NCBI GenBank assembly: GCA_021737445.1
Contig: JAIPDY010000001.1
Coordinates: 1 to 44,341 of the forward strand
From: Desulfotignum sp.
GTDB taxonomy: Bacteria > Desulfobacterota > Desulfobacteria > Desulfobacterales > Desulfobacteraceae
Direction: 5' to 3'
Length of the DNA stretch: 44,341 nt
Shown here: positions 25,111-34,329 of the stretch, one piece after another
Layout of the letters: each line of letters starts with the position of its first letter
Numbering within the stretch: position 1 is the stretch's first letter
The notes under the pieces: model-generated
The model's database searches: none
Told to the model about the DNA's origin: nothing
What the model saw: the letters and a program-made list of their open reading frames with translations, nothing else
Translations under genes and position numbers: made by a program

Positions 25111-26535
25111 CTAGATCGGCAGCTCAATGTCAACCACAGCACCGGATGGTGCTGCATTGGATATGTGGATTTTTCCGTTGTGGGCCTCGATGATGTTTTT
25201 GACAATGCCAAGCCCCAGGCCGGTGCCGGTATCTTTGGTGGTAAAAAAAGGGGTCCATATTTTTTTGAGCATATTTTTTTCAATACCAGGGCCGTTGTCT
25301 GTAAATGAAATAGAGACAGTCCGGGTGTGAAACCAGGTGGAAATGGTCACGGTACCGTTTTTTCCCACTGCCTGAAAACAGTTGAGCAAAATATTTAAGA
25401 ATGCCTGGTAGAGCATGTCAGGATCTGCTGATATGCTCGGAAGATTGCTATGATATGCTTTATTGATTTTAATTTTTTGCGTTTGAATCTGTGGTTCAAG
25501 AAAAGACAGATTTTTTTCAATTACATCATGGATGTGGCAGGGCCGCAGATCAGCCTGCCTGGGCCTGGCAAAATTCAGAAAATCGGTAATAATATTGTTG
25601 AGCCGCTGTGACTCTTCTATAATGATATCTGGAATATTGGAACTGGCATCCAGTTTGATCATTTTTTTTTTCATCAGCTGGGCCGAGCTTTTGATGATAC
25701 CAAGGGGATTTCTGATTTCGTGGGAAACGCCGGCAGTCATCTCGCCGATGGCAGACAGATGCTCGGCCTGGCGCAGCTTTTCTTCCAGGCGCAGCCGCTC
25801 TTCAGCCCGGCTTTTGATAATTTTTTCCCCATGCTTTACCACAAAGCGTAAAACGATGAACAAAATTCCCATAACAGCGGCACAGGAGGCTACAATCAAC
25901 CCCTGGAGCTTGAACACCTGCTGATAATCATGGGATATGTCACGGACAATTTCAATGACGCCGATGACGGTTTTTTCTTCAGACCGGTAAAGTTGCATTT
26001 CCTGTACCAGTGGGGCAAAGGTAACAATTTTGGTCTCTTCAGGGAACCAGAACAGCAGCTCTAAAAAACTGCCTTTCTGGATCAGTTTGGAGGATGTTTT
26101 TTTCTGCATCGCTTTTTCATACAGCACACCCCCGGCATTTTTTTTGCCGATCTGCTCCTTGTCAAAACTGTAACCGATGATGTTGTCGGTTCCGTAAATA
26201 TTGACCATTTCCACATGAAAGCTGTGCAGGGTGGATGTGATTACTGCATCCAGAAGCCGGTGCTGTTCCGCTTCCCTGAGTTTGATTTCTCCATATTTAA
26301 AGGCAACAGGGGCCACAAATCTTAAAAAAATCTGGTGGTTCAGATTTTCCACAAGCAAAGAATTATATTCCTTGCTCTTTTCCAGCAGAAGGTTCCGGAC
26401 CCAGTGAGCATTCAAGGCAGCAATGATAATGGTGGCGGTCAGCATAACGATCAGACTGGAGATGGTAAACGCCTTGACCAGAACAAAGGGTCTTTCTTTC
26501 TGGATATCTGACGGGGTTTGACAGGTTTTTTTCAC
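25111..26535 (-). CDS. Two-component sensor histidine kinase
   Basis: A 474-residue membrane kinase: transmembrane helix at about 20-42, a periplasmic sensor domain (about 45-208), second helix at about 212-233, then a HisKA dimerisation domain with His272 in GVSHEIRNPLG. The ATPase domain follows with N box NILLNCFQAV, G1 DNGPGI, F box PFFTTKDTGT and G2 GLGLGIV. It is encoded directly upstream of its NtrC-type partner. The signal is unknown. The two-helix layout with a large periplasmic loop is ZraS/AtoS-like rather than the six-helix PilS form. Confidence 0.95.
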   Translation of the reverse strand: MKKTCQTPSDIQKERPFVLVKAFTISSLIVMLTATIIIAALNAHWVRNLLLEKSKEYNSLLVENLNHQIFLRFVAPVAFKYGEIKLREAEQHRLLDAVITSTLHSFHVEMVNIYGTDNIIGYSFDKEQIGKKNAGGVLYEKAMQKKTSSKLIQKGSFLELLFWFPEETKIVTFAPLVQEMQLYRSEEKTVIGVIEIVRDISHDYQQVFKLQGLIVASCAAVMGILFIVLRFVVKHGEKIIKSRAEERLRLEEKLRQAEHLSAIGEMTAGVSHEIRNPLGIIKSSAQLMKKKMIKLDASSNIPDIIIEESQRLNNIITDFLNFARPRQADLRPCHIHDVIEKNLSFLEPQIQTQKIKINKAYHSNLPSISADPDMLYQAFLNILLNCFQAVGKNGTVTISTWFHTRTVSISFTDNGPGIEKNMLKKIWTPFFTTKDTGTGLGLGIVKNIIEAHNGKIHISNAAPSGAVVDIELPI

Positions 26536-26588
26536 AAGGTTCCTTCAAGTTAAGGGTAATAAATTTCATATTCAACGCTGTTTTGGGT

Positions 26589-26617
26589 TTGACAAAACGG
26601 CCGGTTTTGTCTATTCA
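26589..26617 (+). promoter_or_regulatory. Palindrome inside a promoter-like site between the sensor kinase and pilM
   Basis: TTGACA (26589-26594) and a weak TATTCA (26612-26617) are 17 bases apart. The arms GACAAAAC (26591-26598) and GTTTTGTC (26604-26611) form a perfect 8-base inverted repeat that fills the gap between them. It lies between the divergent kinase and pilM genes and could be an operator for either. Confidence 0.45.
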
Positions 26618-26764
26618 ATCTTATGGAACATATGATAATACTTGACTTTCCAGGATTATCGTATCAGATTATAGTAATAATGGGGCAGGTTATCAACACA
26701 AAAAACAGGTACCGGCCGCCTGAACATGGCATCACTGAGCTGAAGGATGTAAGGAAGAAAGAGT

Positions 26765-27823
26765 ATGGTATTGAGTAAAAAAGATCATCTCGTGGGTCTG
26801 GATATCGGGTCTTCCTGCATCAAGGTGGCTGAAATTCAAATATCTAAAAAAGGAAAAACCCTGAAAAAATTCGGCATGCGTTCAGTGGCTCCCGAAGCGA
26901 TTGTGGAAGGCCGGATCATGGATATGGAAGCGGTGGCTGATACGATTCGCACCCTGTTCAAATCTCAGAAAATCCGGGGAAAAAAAGTGGCTATATCCAC
27001 AGGGGGCCAGTCGGTTGTGATTAAAACCATCAACACTGCCAAAGTTCCGGAAAAAGACCTGCAGAAAGCTATTTTGGCTGAAGCGGAACAATATATTCCC
27101 TATGATATCGCGGATGTCAATATTGACTATCAGATCCTGGGGGAAAGCGAATTTTCTTCGGAGCAGATGAATGTGCTGCTGGTGGCTGTGAAAAAAGATC
27201 TGGTGGCTGAATACATGGATCTGACAGCCATGGCCGGATTGAATGCCGCAATTATTGATGTGGATACGTTTGCCCTGCAAAATATTTATGAAACCCTGCC
27301 CGGCCAGAATCCTGAAGAGATTACCCTGCTGCTGGATATCGGTGCGTCAAAAACAAGTCTGAATATTCTCAGGGATAATATCTCTATGATGATGCGTGAC
27401 AATGGATCCGGTACCCTCCAGGTCATTGAGGAAATTTCAGCCCGGTTTGAAACAGATCTTGTGACAGCTGAAAATATATTGCAGGCCCCTGTGGCAGATG
27501 CGCCTGATCCTCAAGTAATGGCATCAATTTTACAGGACCTTTCCAATATCTGGTGTTCAGAAATCAGTGAAGCCGTGCACACGTTTCTGGCCAATACCAA
27601 TGATGCTGGTATCAGCAAAATCGTATTAAGCGGGGGTGGTTCATACATACAGGGGTTTGCAGATGATCTGAAAACAGAACTGGAGGCTGAGGTGGTCATC
27701 ATTGAACCCTTTGGCGGACTGGATCTGGATGAAAAAAAATTTTCCAGAGAATTCATATCCCGGGTAGGCCCCCAGGCTCCCATTGCCCTGGGGCTTGCCC
27801 TGAGGCGGGTGGATGACAAATGA
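26765..27823 (+). CDS. pilM: PilM, type IV pilus inner-membrane actin-like protein
   Basis: The 352-residue cytoplasmic protein has the actin-like ATP-binding start VGLDIGSSCIKVAEI and later phosphate-binding segments TLLLDIGASKTSLNI and KIVLSGGGSYIQGF, as in PilM. PilM binds the short cytoplasmic N-terminus of PilN and links the assembly platform to the pilus ATPases. It opens a five-gene run pilM-N-O-P-Q, the alignment complex that joins the inner membrane to the secretin. The pilN start overlaps its stop as ATGA. AAGGA lies upstream of the ATG. Confidence 0.96.
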   Translation: MVLSKKDHLVGLDIGSSCIKVAEIQISKKGKTLKKFGMRSVAPEAIVEGRIMDMEAVADTIRTLFKSQKIRGKKVAISTGGQSVVIKTINTAKVPEKDLQKAILAEAEQYIPYDIADVNIDYQILGESEFSSEQMNVLLVAVKKDLVAEYMDLTAMAGLNAAIIDVDTFALQNIYETLPGQNPEEITLLLDIGASKTSLNILRDNISMMMRDNGSGTLQVIEEISARFETDLVTAENILQAPVADAPDPQVMASILQDLSNIWCSEISEAVHTFLANTNDAGISKIVLSGGGSYIQGFADDLKTELEAEVVIIEPFGGLDLDEKKFSREFISRVGPQAPIALGLALRRVDDK

Positions 27824-28386
27824 TACGTATTAACCTGCTGCCTTTCAGGCTGGCCAGAAAACGGGAAAATATCCGCCAGCAGGTCTCTATTTTCTTCCTG
27901 TCCATTATTTTGGTGGTGACGGGCCTGACCTGGTACACACTGGGGATAAAAAAGGCAATTGATGAAAAAAGGGTGGAAACAGAGCGAATCAATTCTGAAA
28001 TCGCTGTTTACAAGGAAAAGGCCGACCGGGTCACTGAAATTAAAAAACGTCTGAAAATTCTTGAAGACAAATTGAAAATTGTTGAGTCCCTTAAATTGAA
28101 AAGGGATGAACAGCTGTTGCTGCTGGAAGATCTCCAGGACCGAATTGTACCTGAACAGATGTGGATTGAAAGTGTAACCGCTGATGAAATTTCAGTGACC
28201 TTGACAGGCATTGCCTTTGATAATCCGACCATTGCCGATTTTATGAAGCGCCTTGAAACGTCAGATCTGTTTAAGGAAATTGACCTCAAACAGACCATAA
28301 GTAAAAAATTTGAAGGAGAGGTCAATCTTAAGGCGTTTGAGCTGCGGTGTCTGAAACGCTCTGAAATTAAGGGAAAGAAAGGCTGA
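27820..28386 (+). CDS. pilN: PilN, type IV pilus assembly protein
   Basis: This 188-residue protein has the conserved PilN N-terminal peptide MIRINLLPFR, which docks into PilM. One membrane helix follows at about 23-43 (ISIFFLSIILVVTGLTWYTL region), then a coiled coil (about 45-95, rich in Lys and Glu) and a ferredoxin-like periplasmic domain (VTADEISVTLTGIAFDNP). It pairs with PilO. Its start overlaps pilM and its end is two bases from pilO. Confidence 0.94.
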   Translation: MIRINLLPFRLARKRENIRQQVSIFFLSIILVVTGLTWYTLGIKKAIDEKRVETERINSEIAVYKEKADRVTEIKKRLKILEDKLKIVESLKLKRDEQLLLLEDLQDRIVPEQMWIESVTADEISVTLTGIAFDNPTIADFMKRLETSDLFKEIDLKQTISKKFEGEVNLKAFELRCLKRSEIKGKKG

Positions 28387-28388
28387 TA

Positions 28389-29036
28389 ATGGCTGAAGAG
28401 AAAAAGACTGACAAATCCGACAACAAAATAAAACAAAAACTGGCGGTGCTCTTTGAACGGGTGGGCAAGTTGAGCCGGCGCAACAGGCTGTTCATATGTC
28501 TGGGCACGCTTTTATTGATCGGTGGCGGATATTACTATTTTATTTTTATGCCAAAATATACCCAGTTGCAGCAGGCCATCCAAACCCTTGAAACCCAGTC
28601 CAATAAACTCAATATTGTCAAACGCCAGGCCAGAGAATTGAAAAAATGGGAAACTAAAATGGCCCAGGTGGAAGAAGCGTTTTATACTGCCACCAGGGCA
28701 TTGCCTGACAAAAAGGAGTTACCGTCCCTGCTGGACGCGGTTTCAAAAGCCGGCAGCAATGCAGGCCTTAATTTCTTACTGTTTCAGCCGGATCCGGAGA
28801 TCAATAGAGAATTTTACAAAGAAATTCCCCTGTCCATGAAAGTGGAAGGTACCTACCATCAGATTGCTGATTTCTTTTTTCAGGTTTCCCGGTTGAATCG
28901 TATTGTCAATATCAGAAACATTTCCCTGCGGCGGAATAAATCTGCCTCAGGCATGATTGATATGAGCTGCAATGCAGTGACCTATATGTTTGTGGAAGCG
29001 GATCAGGATCCCAAACAAAACAAAAAAAAAGGCTGA
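28389..29036 (+). CDS. pilO: PilO, type IV pilus assembly protein
   Basis: The 215-residue protein has a charged cytoplasmic start, a membrane helix at about 36-54 (LFICLGTLLLIGGGYYYFIF), a coiled coil (about 58-100) and a periplasmic domain with LPDKKELPSLLDAVSKAG and the PilO-typical FYKEIPLSMKVEGTYHQIADFF, written here as FYKEIPLSMKVEG and TYHQIADFF. It forms heterodimers with PilN. Position between pilN and pilP confirms the call. Confidence 0.94.
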   Translation: MAEEKKTDKSDNKIKQKLAVLFERVGKLSRRNRLFICLGTLLLIGGGYYYFIFMPKYTQLQQAIQTLETQSNKLNIVKRQARELKKWETKMAQVEEAFYTATRALPDKKELPSLLDAVSKAGSNAGLNFLLFQPDPEINREFYKEIPLSMKVEGTYHQIADFFFQVSRLNRIVNIRNISLRRNKSASGMIDMSCNAVTYMFVEADQDPKQNKKKG

Positions 29037-29047
29037 AATAAGGAACC

Positions 29048-29767
29048 ATGGAAAAGCAGTCAAACAGATGGATGTTGTTTCTGTGTATGATGCTGGTGGT
29101 GGTGCTGTTGTCAGCATGTGAAAAACCACCGGCCGAAGAATCTGCTAAAAAGCCTTCTGTTGTTTCGCATACCATGCCGTCATTACCCCGGGATGAAACA
29201 CCTTTATCCAAAAAGATCGATACTCAGAAAGACAGTCAACCAAAGGAAAAAAAAGTCACCCAAACCCCGGTCAAAAAGGATCAGGCCCAGCAAGCGCAAG
29301 ATGAAAGTGAGGCGGCCCGGGATGCGATTGAGGTTTTGCCGGTGCAGGCACCCCTTCCCCTGGAAACCGATAACAAAAAAAAAGAAAATGAAGATAAAGA
29401 ATATGTGACAAAAAGCCAACTGGATCCGTTCATGCCCCTGATCCAGGAACAAAAGCAAACACCTTTGAAAACCGAAAAACAGGATAAACCTTTGCGGGTA
29501 TTAACTCCTCTTGAAAAGATGGACTTGAGCCAGATCAAGCTGGTGGCGGTGGTGATTACTGACAGCCGGAAAATCGCCATGGTGGAAGAACCGACCGGTA
29601 AAGGATATGAAGTCAAAATCGGTACTTATATGGGTAAAAATGGGGGACAGGTTGTGGATATCACCTTTGAAAGCATTGTGGTGAAAGAAAAGGTCACAGA
29701 TTTTAAAGGTGACCAGACAGAACGCTTCCAGGAAATAAAACTTCATAAAACAGACAATGGGGAATAA
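29048..29767 (+). CDS. pilP: PilP, type IV pilus lipoprotein
   Basis: The 239-residue protein has a lipoprotein signal with lipobox LSAC (cleavage before Cys24). A long, charged, Lys/Gln/Glu-rich linker (about 30-130) follows, then the beta-rich PilP domain (about 135-239), with DPFMPL, TPLEKMDLSQIKLVAVV and EPTGKGYEVKIGTYMGKNGG, the family hallmark. PilP connects PilNO to the secretin PilQ. The linker is longer than in Pseudomonas PilP. The pilQ start lies two bases beyond its stop. Confidence 0.94.
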   Translation: MEKQSNRWMLFLCMMLVVVLLSACEKPPAEESAKKPSVVSHTMPSLPRDETPLSKKIDTQKDSQPKEKKVTQTPVKKDQAQQAQDESEAARDAIEVLPVQAPLPLETDNKKKENEDKEYVTKSQLDPFMPLIQEQKQTPLKTEKQDKPLRVLTPLEKMDLSQIKLVAVVITDSRKIAMVEEPTGKGYEVKIGTYMGKNGGQVVDITFESIVVKEKVTDFKGDQTERFQEIKLHKTDNGE

Positions 29768-29768
29768 T

Positions 29769-32099
29769 ATGGTTTTTTTTCAGTTTTACACCACCATTTA
29801 TCGGGTTCTGGCCGGTGTTTTGATTCTGGCTGTTTTGCTTGGATCCGGATGCACCTTCCTGAAAACTGAAAAGCCGGAATCATCAGATATCCCGGCCCAG
29901 GAGGATATACCGGCCGGGGTCAATTGGATTCATGCCATTGATGTGCAATCATCAGATAAGCAGGTTGATATTCGTATTAAGGCCAAAGACAGACTGGCCT
30001 ACACCTCCATTAAACAGGACTTTCCTTTTGGGATTGCCATCTATCTGCCTGATGCCAGAATTGATCCTGATTTAAAATCAGCAGCTGCTGTATCACCCGT
30101 GGAAACAATCAAAACCGGATATGCCGACAAGGAACAGACAACAGCCAAAATAGAGATTCTGCTGCATCAGGACCTGCCCTATGAGGTGAAAGAACAGGGG
30201 AATGATTTACAGATAAGCCTGCTTAAACCCCGGCCGGCAATTTCTCAGGCAGTCATTGAGGAATCACCCTCCCAGCCGTCGCTGGTATCATCGGCAAAAG
30301 ATCAGGACAAGCCAACATCACCAGAGATCGTTGTTCCAGAAACCGGTGCTGTGATGACGGGGGTTGAATTCAATACAAGTGAATCCGGTCATGCAGATAT
30401 CCGTGTGAAAACCACCCGGCCGGTCCGTTATGAAACAGTATGGCAGACTGATTCCCAGCTGAATCTGATCCTGCACAACACCCGGATACCAGCGCACCAC
30501 CAGCGACCGTTGCTGACAAAATATTTCAAGGCAGCTGTCGATCAGATTCTACCCAGATCCGGTGAAGATGGCACCAACGATGCAAAGATCGAAATAATGA
30601 TCAGAGAAAAAGTCCCCTTCCGGGTGGTCCAGGATCAGTCGCTTATTTCCCTGCGGTTTGATCCTGCCAGTGTTGATCCGCCACTGTTTGAAAAAGCGGT
30701 GAATCCGGTCATGGTTCATCCGGCCTGGGCCGGAGATATGCCTGAAAATGAAAGAGCACCGGATGTCGCAGCAGCGTCTTCTGGTATTGTTCAAGCCGCT
30801 CACCCTGTAAAAAGTCAGTGGGGAGCTGTGGCAGACCAGGAACAGACCCGGTATTCCGGAGAAAAAATAAAGCTGGATTTTTATGATACAGATATTAAAA
30901 ATGTCTTCCGGATACTCAGAAGTGTCAGCGGGTTGAATTTTGCCGTGGATAAGGATGTTCAGGGCAAGGTGACCATGACCCTGGAAAAACCGGTTCCCTG
31001 GGATCAGGTGCTGGATCTGGTGTTGAAGATGAACGGCCTGGGTAAAAAAATGGAAGGAGATGTGGTGCGTATTGCCACCATACAGACTTTGAAACAGGAA
31101 GAACAGGACCTGCAGGATGCCATTGCTGCACGCAAAAAAGCCCTGGACCAGAAAAAAAGCCTTGAACCGCTGGTAACCGAATATATTCCCATCAACTATT
31201 CCGATGCCCAGGCAGATATCCAGCCCCATATCACTTCTCTTTTGACTCCGGAACGGGGCAGTATTTCCGTGGATCAGCGAAGCAACATGGTTATTGTCAC
31301 AGATACAAAAGAAAAGGTGGATCAGATCCAGGAGATGATTTTCCGTCTGGATACAGTCACCCCCCAGATCATGATTGAAGCCAAGGTGGTGGAAGTGACC
31401 AGAGAATTTTCCAGGAACATTGGGGTAGGGTGGAATCTTTCCACTGATGCCGCTGTTTCTTCCGGTTTTGTAAATGATATGAATGTATCTGTGAACAATC
31501 CGATAGGTGACGGTGGGGTGAGCGGGGATTTTTCATTTTTCAGGCTGTTTGGTTCATCCCGGCTGGCATTGAACGCAAAACTGGCGGCATCAGAAGCGCA
31601 AGGGGATGTCAGAATTGTTTCTTCTCCGCGCATACTGACCCTGGATAATAAAAAAGCCAGAATCAAGCAGGGGATGGAATACGCATATCTTGAACGGGAT
31701 GATGCAGGCGGCTCTTCTGTTCAGTTTAAAGATATTGACCTGCTGCTGGAGGTGACTCCCCATGTGACCCCGGATGAGCGGATCTCCATGCGGGTTTTTC
31801 TGACAAAAAATGATATTGCCGGTATTACACCCAGTGGTGCCCCCACCCTTGCCACCAATGAAACAGAAACAGAACTGCTGGTGAACAACAATGACACCGT
31901 GGTCATCGGCGGCATTGTTAAAACAACCACAAACAGAGACAAAACAGGACTGCCGTTTTTAACAGGTATTCCCATCCTGGGAAATATGCTTCTGGGCAGC
32001 ACGCTGAAGGAAGACACGCGAAATGAGCTGCTCATATTTTTGACCCCTTCCATTGTGCAGCTGGAGCAGAAGCGGAACCCAAGCCGTTCTCCTGATTAG
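29769..32099 (+). CDS. pilQ: PilQ, type IV pilus outer-membrane secretin
   Basis: A protein of about 776 residues. The signal ends in LLGSGC, so a lipid-modified start is possible. Two AMIN domains (about 45-145 and 200-300) would bind peptidoglycan. Then come a secretin N0/STN region (IKLDFYDTDIKNVFRILRSV), an N1 domain (EYIPINYSDAQADIQPHI) and the secretin C domain with VTPQIMIEAKVVEV and the gate signature VPFLTG-like LPFLTGIPILGNML, ending LLIFLTPSIV. I chose the ATG at 29769, after GGGG at seven bases; an ATG four codons upstream overlaps pilP. The 3' end overlaps the convergent TPR gene by four bases. Confidence 0.95.
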   Translation: MVFFQFYTTIYRVLAGVLILAVLLGSGCTFLKTEKPESSDIPAQEDIPAGVNWIHAIDVQSSDKQVDIRIKAKDRLAYTSIKQDFPFGIAIYLPDARIDPDLKSAAAVSPVETIKTGYADKEQTTAKIEILLHQDLPYEVKEQGNDLQISLLKPRPAISQAVIEESPSQPSLVSSAKDQDKPTSPEIVVPETGAVMTGVEFNTSESGHADIRVKTTRPVRYETVWQTDSQLNLILHNTRIPAHHQRPLLTKYFKAAVDQILPRSGEDGTNDAKIEIMIREKVPFRVVQDQSLISLRFDPASVDPPLFEKAVNPVMVHPAWAGDMPENERAPDVAAASSGIVQAAHPVKSQWGAVADQEQTRYSGEKIKLDFYDTDIKNVFRILRSVSGLNFAVDKDVQGKVTMTLEKPVPWDQVLDLVLKMNGLGKKMEGDVVRIATIQTLKQEEQDLQDAIAARKKALDQKKSLEPLVTEYIPINYSDAQADIQPHITSLLTPERGSISVDQRSNMVIVTDTKEKVDQIQEMIFRLDTVTPQIMIEAKVVEVTREFSRNIGVGWNLSTDAAVSSGFVNDMNVSVNNPIGDGGVSGDFSFFRLFGSSRLALNAKLAASEAQGDVRIVSSPRILTLDNKKARIKQGMEYAYLERDDAGGSSVQFKDIDLLLEVTPHVTPDERISMRVFLTKNDIAGITPSGAPTLATNETETELLVNNNDTVVIGGIVKTTTNRDKTGLPFLTGIPILGNMLLGSTLKEDTRNELLIFLTPSIVQLEQKRNPSRSPD

Positions 32100-32851
32100 T
32101 CCATGGCAGACAGCCGGTTTCTGGCGGTTTTTGTCAGCCCGGAATTTTCATCCGCATATTGCAGTACCTTCTGCCAGGACTTTCTGGCCTTTTCAATCCT
32201 GCCGCCGGCCTCATGGACCCGGGCCAGATCAGCGTGGAGAATGGCGGCATCCGGGTCCCTTTGAAGGCAGGCTGTCAGAAATTTTATGGCCTTGTCTTCC
32301 TGCCGGGTTTCAAGAAATACCCGGGCCAGCCCGTGGGAGGCTGTTATAAATCCGGGTTTTTCATCCAGGGCCTGTAAAAAATAGGATTCCGCCTGCATGT
32401 AATCCTGCTTTCCCAGATACGCCCACCCCAGGTTGGAAAGAGGAAACTGAGGGGTGGGATATAAAAGATCATCCAGCACCTTTTTAAATGCGGAAATGGC
32501 CATGTCCCATTTTTCCTGGCGCAGATAAGCAGCCCCGAGATTGTTGAGGGCTTCAGTGTAATCCGGCTTCAGGTCCAGTGCTTGCTCCAGTGAAGATACA
32601 GCCAGGTCATCTCTGCCCTTCCCCATATAGGCCAGGGCCAGACTGTTGAGCAGATAAGGGTTGTCCGGCATCATTTTGCGGGCGTCCAGCAGTCTGGACA
32701 GGGCCGCAGTATAATCCCCCTGCAGCAAAAGAGCATCCCCCTGTGTCTTGACAGCCTCAGCCAGCCTGGATTCGTCATGGCGGGATACGCTGGTGCACGC
32801 AAAAGATATTGAAAGGCAAAACAGAAAAACCCAGATCAGGTGCTGTTTCAT
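32096..32851 (-). CDS. TPR lipoprotein, PilF/PilW-like
   Basis: A 251-residue protein from the ATG that follows AAGGA. The signal (MKQHLIWVFLFCLSISFAC) ends in a lipobox-like SFAC. The rest is tetratricopeptide repeats, roughly six, with typical lines such as NPYLLNSLALAYMGKGRDDL, YTEALNNLGAAYLRQEKW and FPLSNLGWAYLGKQDYMQAE. This matches PilF/PilW pilotins, which help assemble the PilQ secretin. The neighbouring (convergent) pilQ supports that reading. A general TPR lipoprotein role cannot be excluded. Confidence 0.85.
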   Translation of the reverse strand: MKQHLIWVFLFCLSISFACTSVSRHDESRLAEAVKTQGDALLLQGDYTAALSRLLDARKMMPDNPYLLNSLALAYMGKGRDDLAVSSLEQALDLKPDYTEALNNLGAAYLRQEKWDMAISAFKKVLDDLLYPTPQFPLSNLGWAYLGKQDYMQAESYFLQALDEKPGFITASHGLARVFLETRQEDKAIKFLTACLQRDPDAAILHADLARVHEAGGRIEKARKSWQKVLQYADENSGLTKTARNRLSAMD

Positions 32852-32871
32852 TGTTAATCCTTGTGAAAACA

Positions 32872-34329
32872 TTATGGTTTCAGGTGAAGATACCGGATCT
32901 GTTCGGCATCTAAAAATTTTCGGCCGCTGGAAGGTAATGGATTGCGTGAAATAAACAGGCGGCTTTCTGATTGCTCCGCATAAATACCTGTCAGGGTTTC
33001 CACTGTTCCATGATGATTGAAAGCGGGGTTCTCCCATATGTTATATCCCAGAGCGGACAGCAGATGCTGAATCTGGTCTTCTAAAGGCTGTCCCAAAGGA
33101 AAAGACAACACCTCAAGTCCCATGTCCCGGATGGCAGTGATCCCCTGTCCGTAAATATTGCCGAAGTTGAGCAGCAGGTCAGGCTGATCCGGCCTTTTTA
33201 CGCGGTTCAAAGTGGCAGATACCGGGATATGGTTCACGGAAAATCTGATTTTTTCTTCGGGAAAATATTCAAATTCGGTTTTAGATAAAAGTTCGGAGAC
33301 CGTTTTTTTTAATGAATGAATCGTGGGGGGGGGCGGTACTGTTCCGATATTTTTCAGCTTATTGATCACCTTGTCAAAGGGTTCAATTTTTAACTGTTGC
33401 CAGTATGAGGTAATATTCTGGAGCAATTGTCTGTCCAGAACATGGCCGGCACCTGAATAATCGGGGATGATCAGAATTTTTTCACCCTGTTTATCAGTCT
33501 CAATCAACGGGATTTTGGAAAGATCCAGGTGACCATCTTTTCTTCCGTCTCTGCCGGGGAAAACCATTTTTCCCTGATGAATTAATTTTCCATTGATGGC
33601 AGCCGCATACTGCTGTAATTGCTGAATCTGGTAATGGGAGACAGTCTGTTGCCTGATCTGCCGCTCAGACAGAGCGGTTCTGTCAGAGGTCAGAAATGAC
33701 CTGAACCAGGGCTGTTTCAGGATGGATGGTTCTGGAATCTTCACCCGGTCACCCGGGTGAATCAGGTGGATATTTTTGATATCAGGGTTCAGGTGGTAAA
33801 AAAGAATACGGCCCTCCCGGGTGATGCCTCCGCCCTGTTTTAAAAATGGTTCATCCATAAGCGCGGATATCACTTCACCGGGCGCAATGGTATGGTTCCG
33901 GATATGCGGGGCCAGGTTGAAGGGCTCTTTTATGTCATGAAATTCCACCACCGGTACTTCCACCATACCGGTATCATCAGGTGTAAATTCTTCTTTGTCT
34001 ACCATTTTTAAAGGAATCAGAATCCGGGCACCCGCAGAGATGGCATCAATGTTGTGAATATGGGGGTTGAGCTGTTTGAAAATAGATATAAAAAGAGGAA
34101 AATCATGTTCAGCGATTTCCCCTTTCTGCTTTAAAATTTTATAGAGCCAGTCGTTTTTTTTTACAATATAGGGCTCACACAGGATATCCTGGTTTTGATG
34201 AGTGAATATAAAATAGTGTTTGTAAGAGGTCTTTATTCCTTTGGCAGCCAGAAAAGAGGGCAGGCCTGTCATGAGGAGCAATATGCAGGTCAGTGTGCCA
34301 GCCAGGTTTTTGTATCCGGAAAATTTCAT
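32872..34329 (-). CDS. Exported protein with two LysM-like repeats, unknown function
   Basis: This 485-residue protein has a signal sequence (ends near LPSFLAAKG). LysM-like repeats follow at about 53-110 (EPYIVKKNDWLYKILKQKG, then AISAGARILIPL) and about 150-200 (HTIAPGEVISALMDEPFLKQ, then LIHPGDRVKIPEP). The remaining 280 residues have no motif I recognise. LysM domains bind peptidoglycan. Its ATG overlaps the thrC stop as ATGA and the TPR lipoprotein gene follows 20 bases later. A role in the envelope near the pilus is plausible, since FimV-type LysM proteins assist secretin assembly, but similarity to FimV is not evident. Confidence 0.8.
   Translation of the reverse strand: MKFSGYKNLAGTLTCILLLMTGLPSFLAAKGIKTSYKHYFIFTHQNQDILCEPYIVKKNDWLYKILKQKGEIAEHDFPLFISIFKQLNPHIHNIDAISAGARILIPLKMVDKEEFTPDDTGMVEVPVVEFHDIKEPFNLAPHIRNHTIAPGEVISALMDEPFLKQGGGITREGRILFYHLNPDIKNIHLIHPGDRVKIPEPSILKQPWFRSFLTSDRTALSERQIRQQTVSHYQIQQLQQYAAAINGKLIHQGKMVFPGRDGRKDGHLDLSKIPLIETDKQGEKILIIPDYSGAGHVLDRQLLQNITSYWQQLKIEPFDKVINKLKNIGTVPPPPTIHSLKKTVSELLSKTEFEYFPEEKIRFSVNHIPVSATLNRVKRPDQPDLLLNFGNIYGQGITAIRDMGLEVLSFPLGQPLEDQIQHLLSALGYNIWENPAFNHHGTVETLTGIYAEQSESRLFISRNPLPSSGRKFLDAEQIRYLHLKP

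Noticed and set aside
26641..26764. Sigma-54 promoter for pilM activated by the neighbouring NtrC-type regulator
   Set aside because: I found no GG-N10-GC pattern resembling the -24/-12 consensus in the region.
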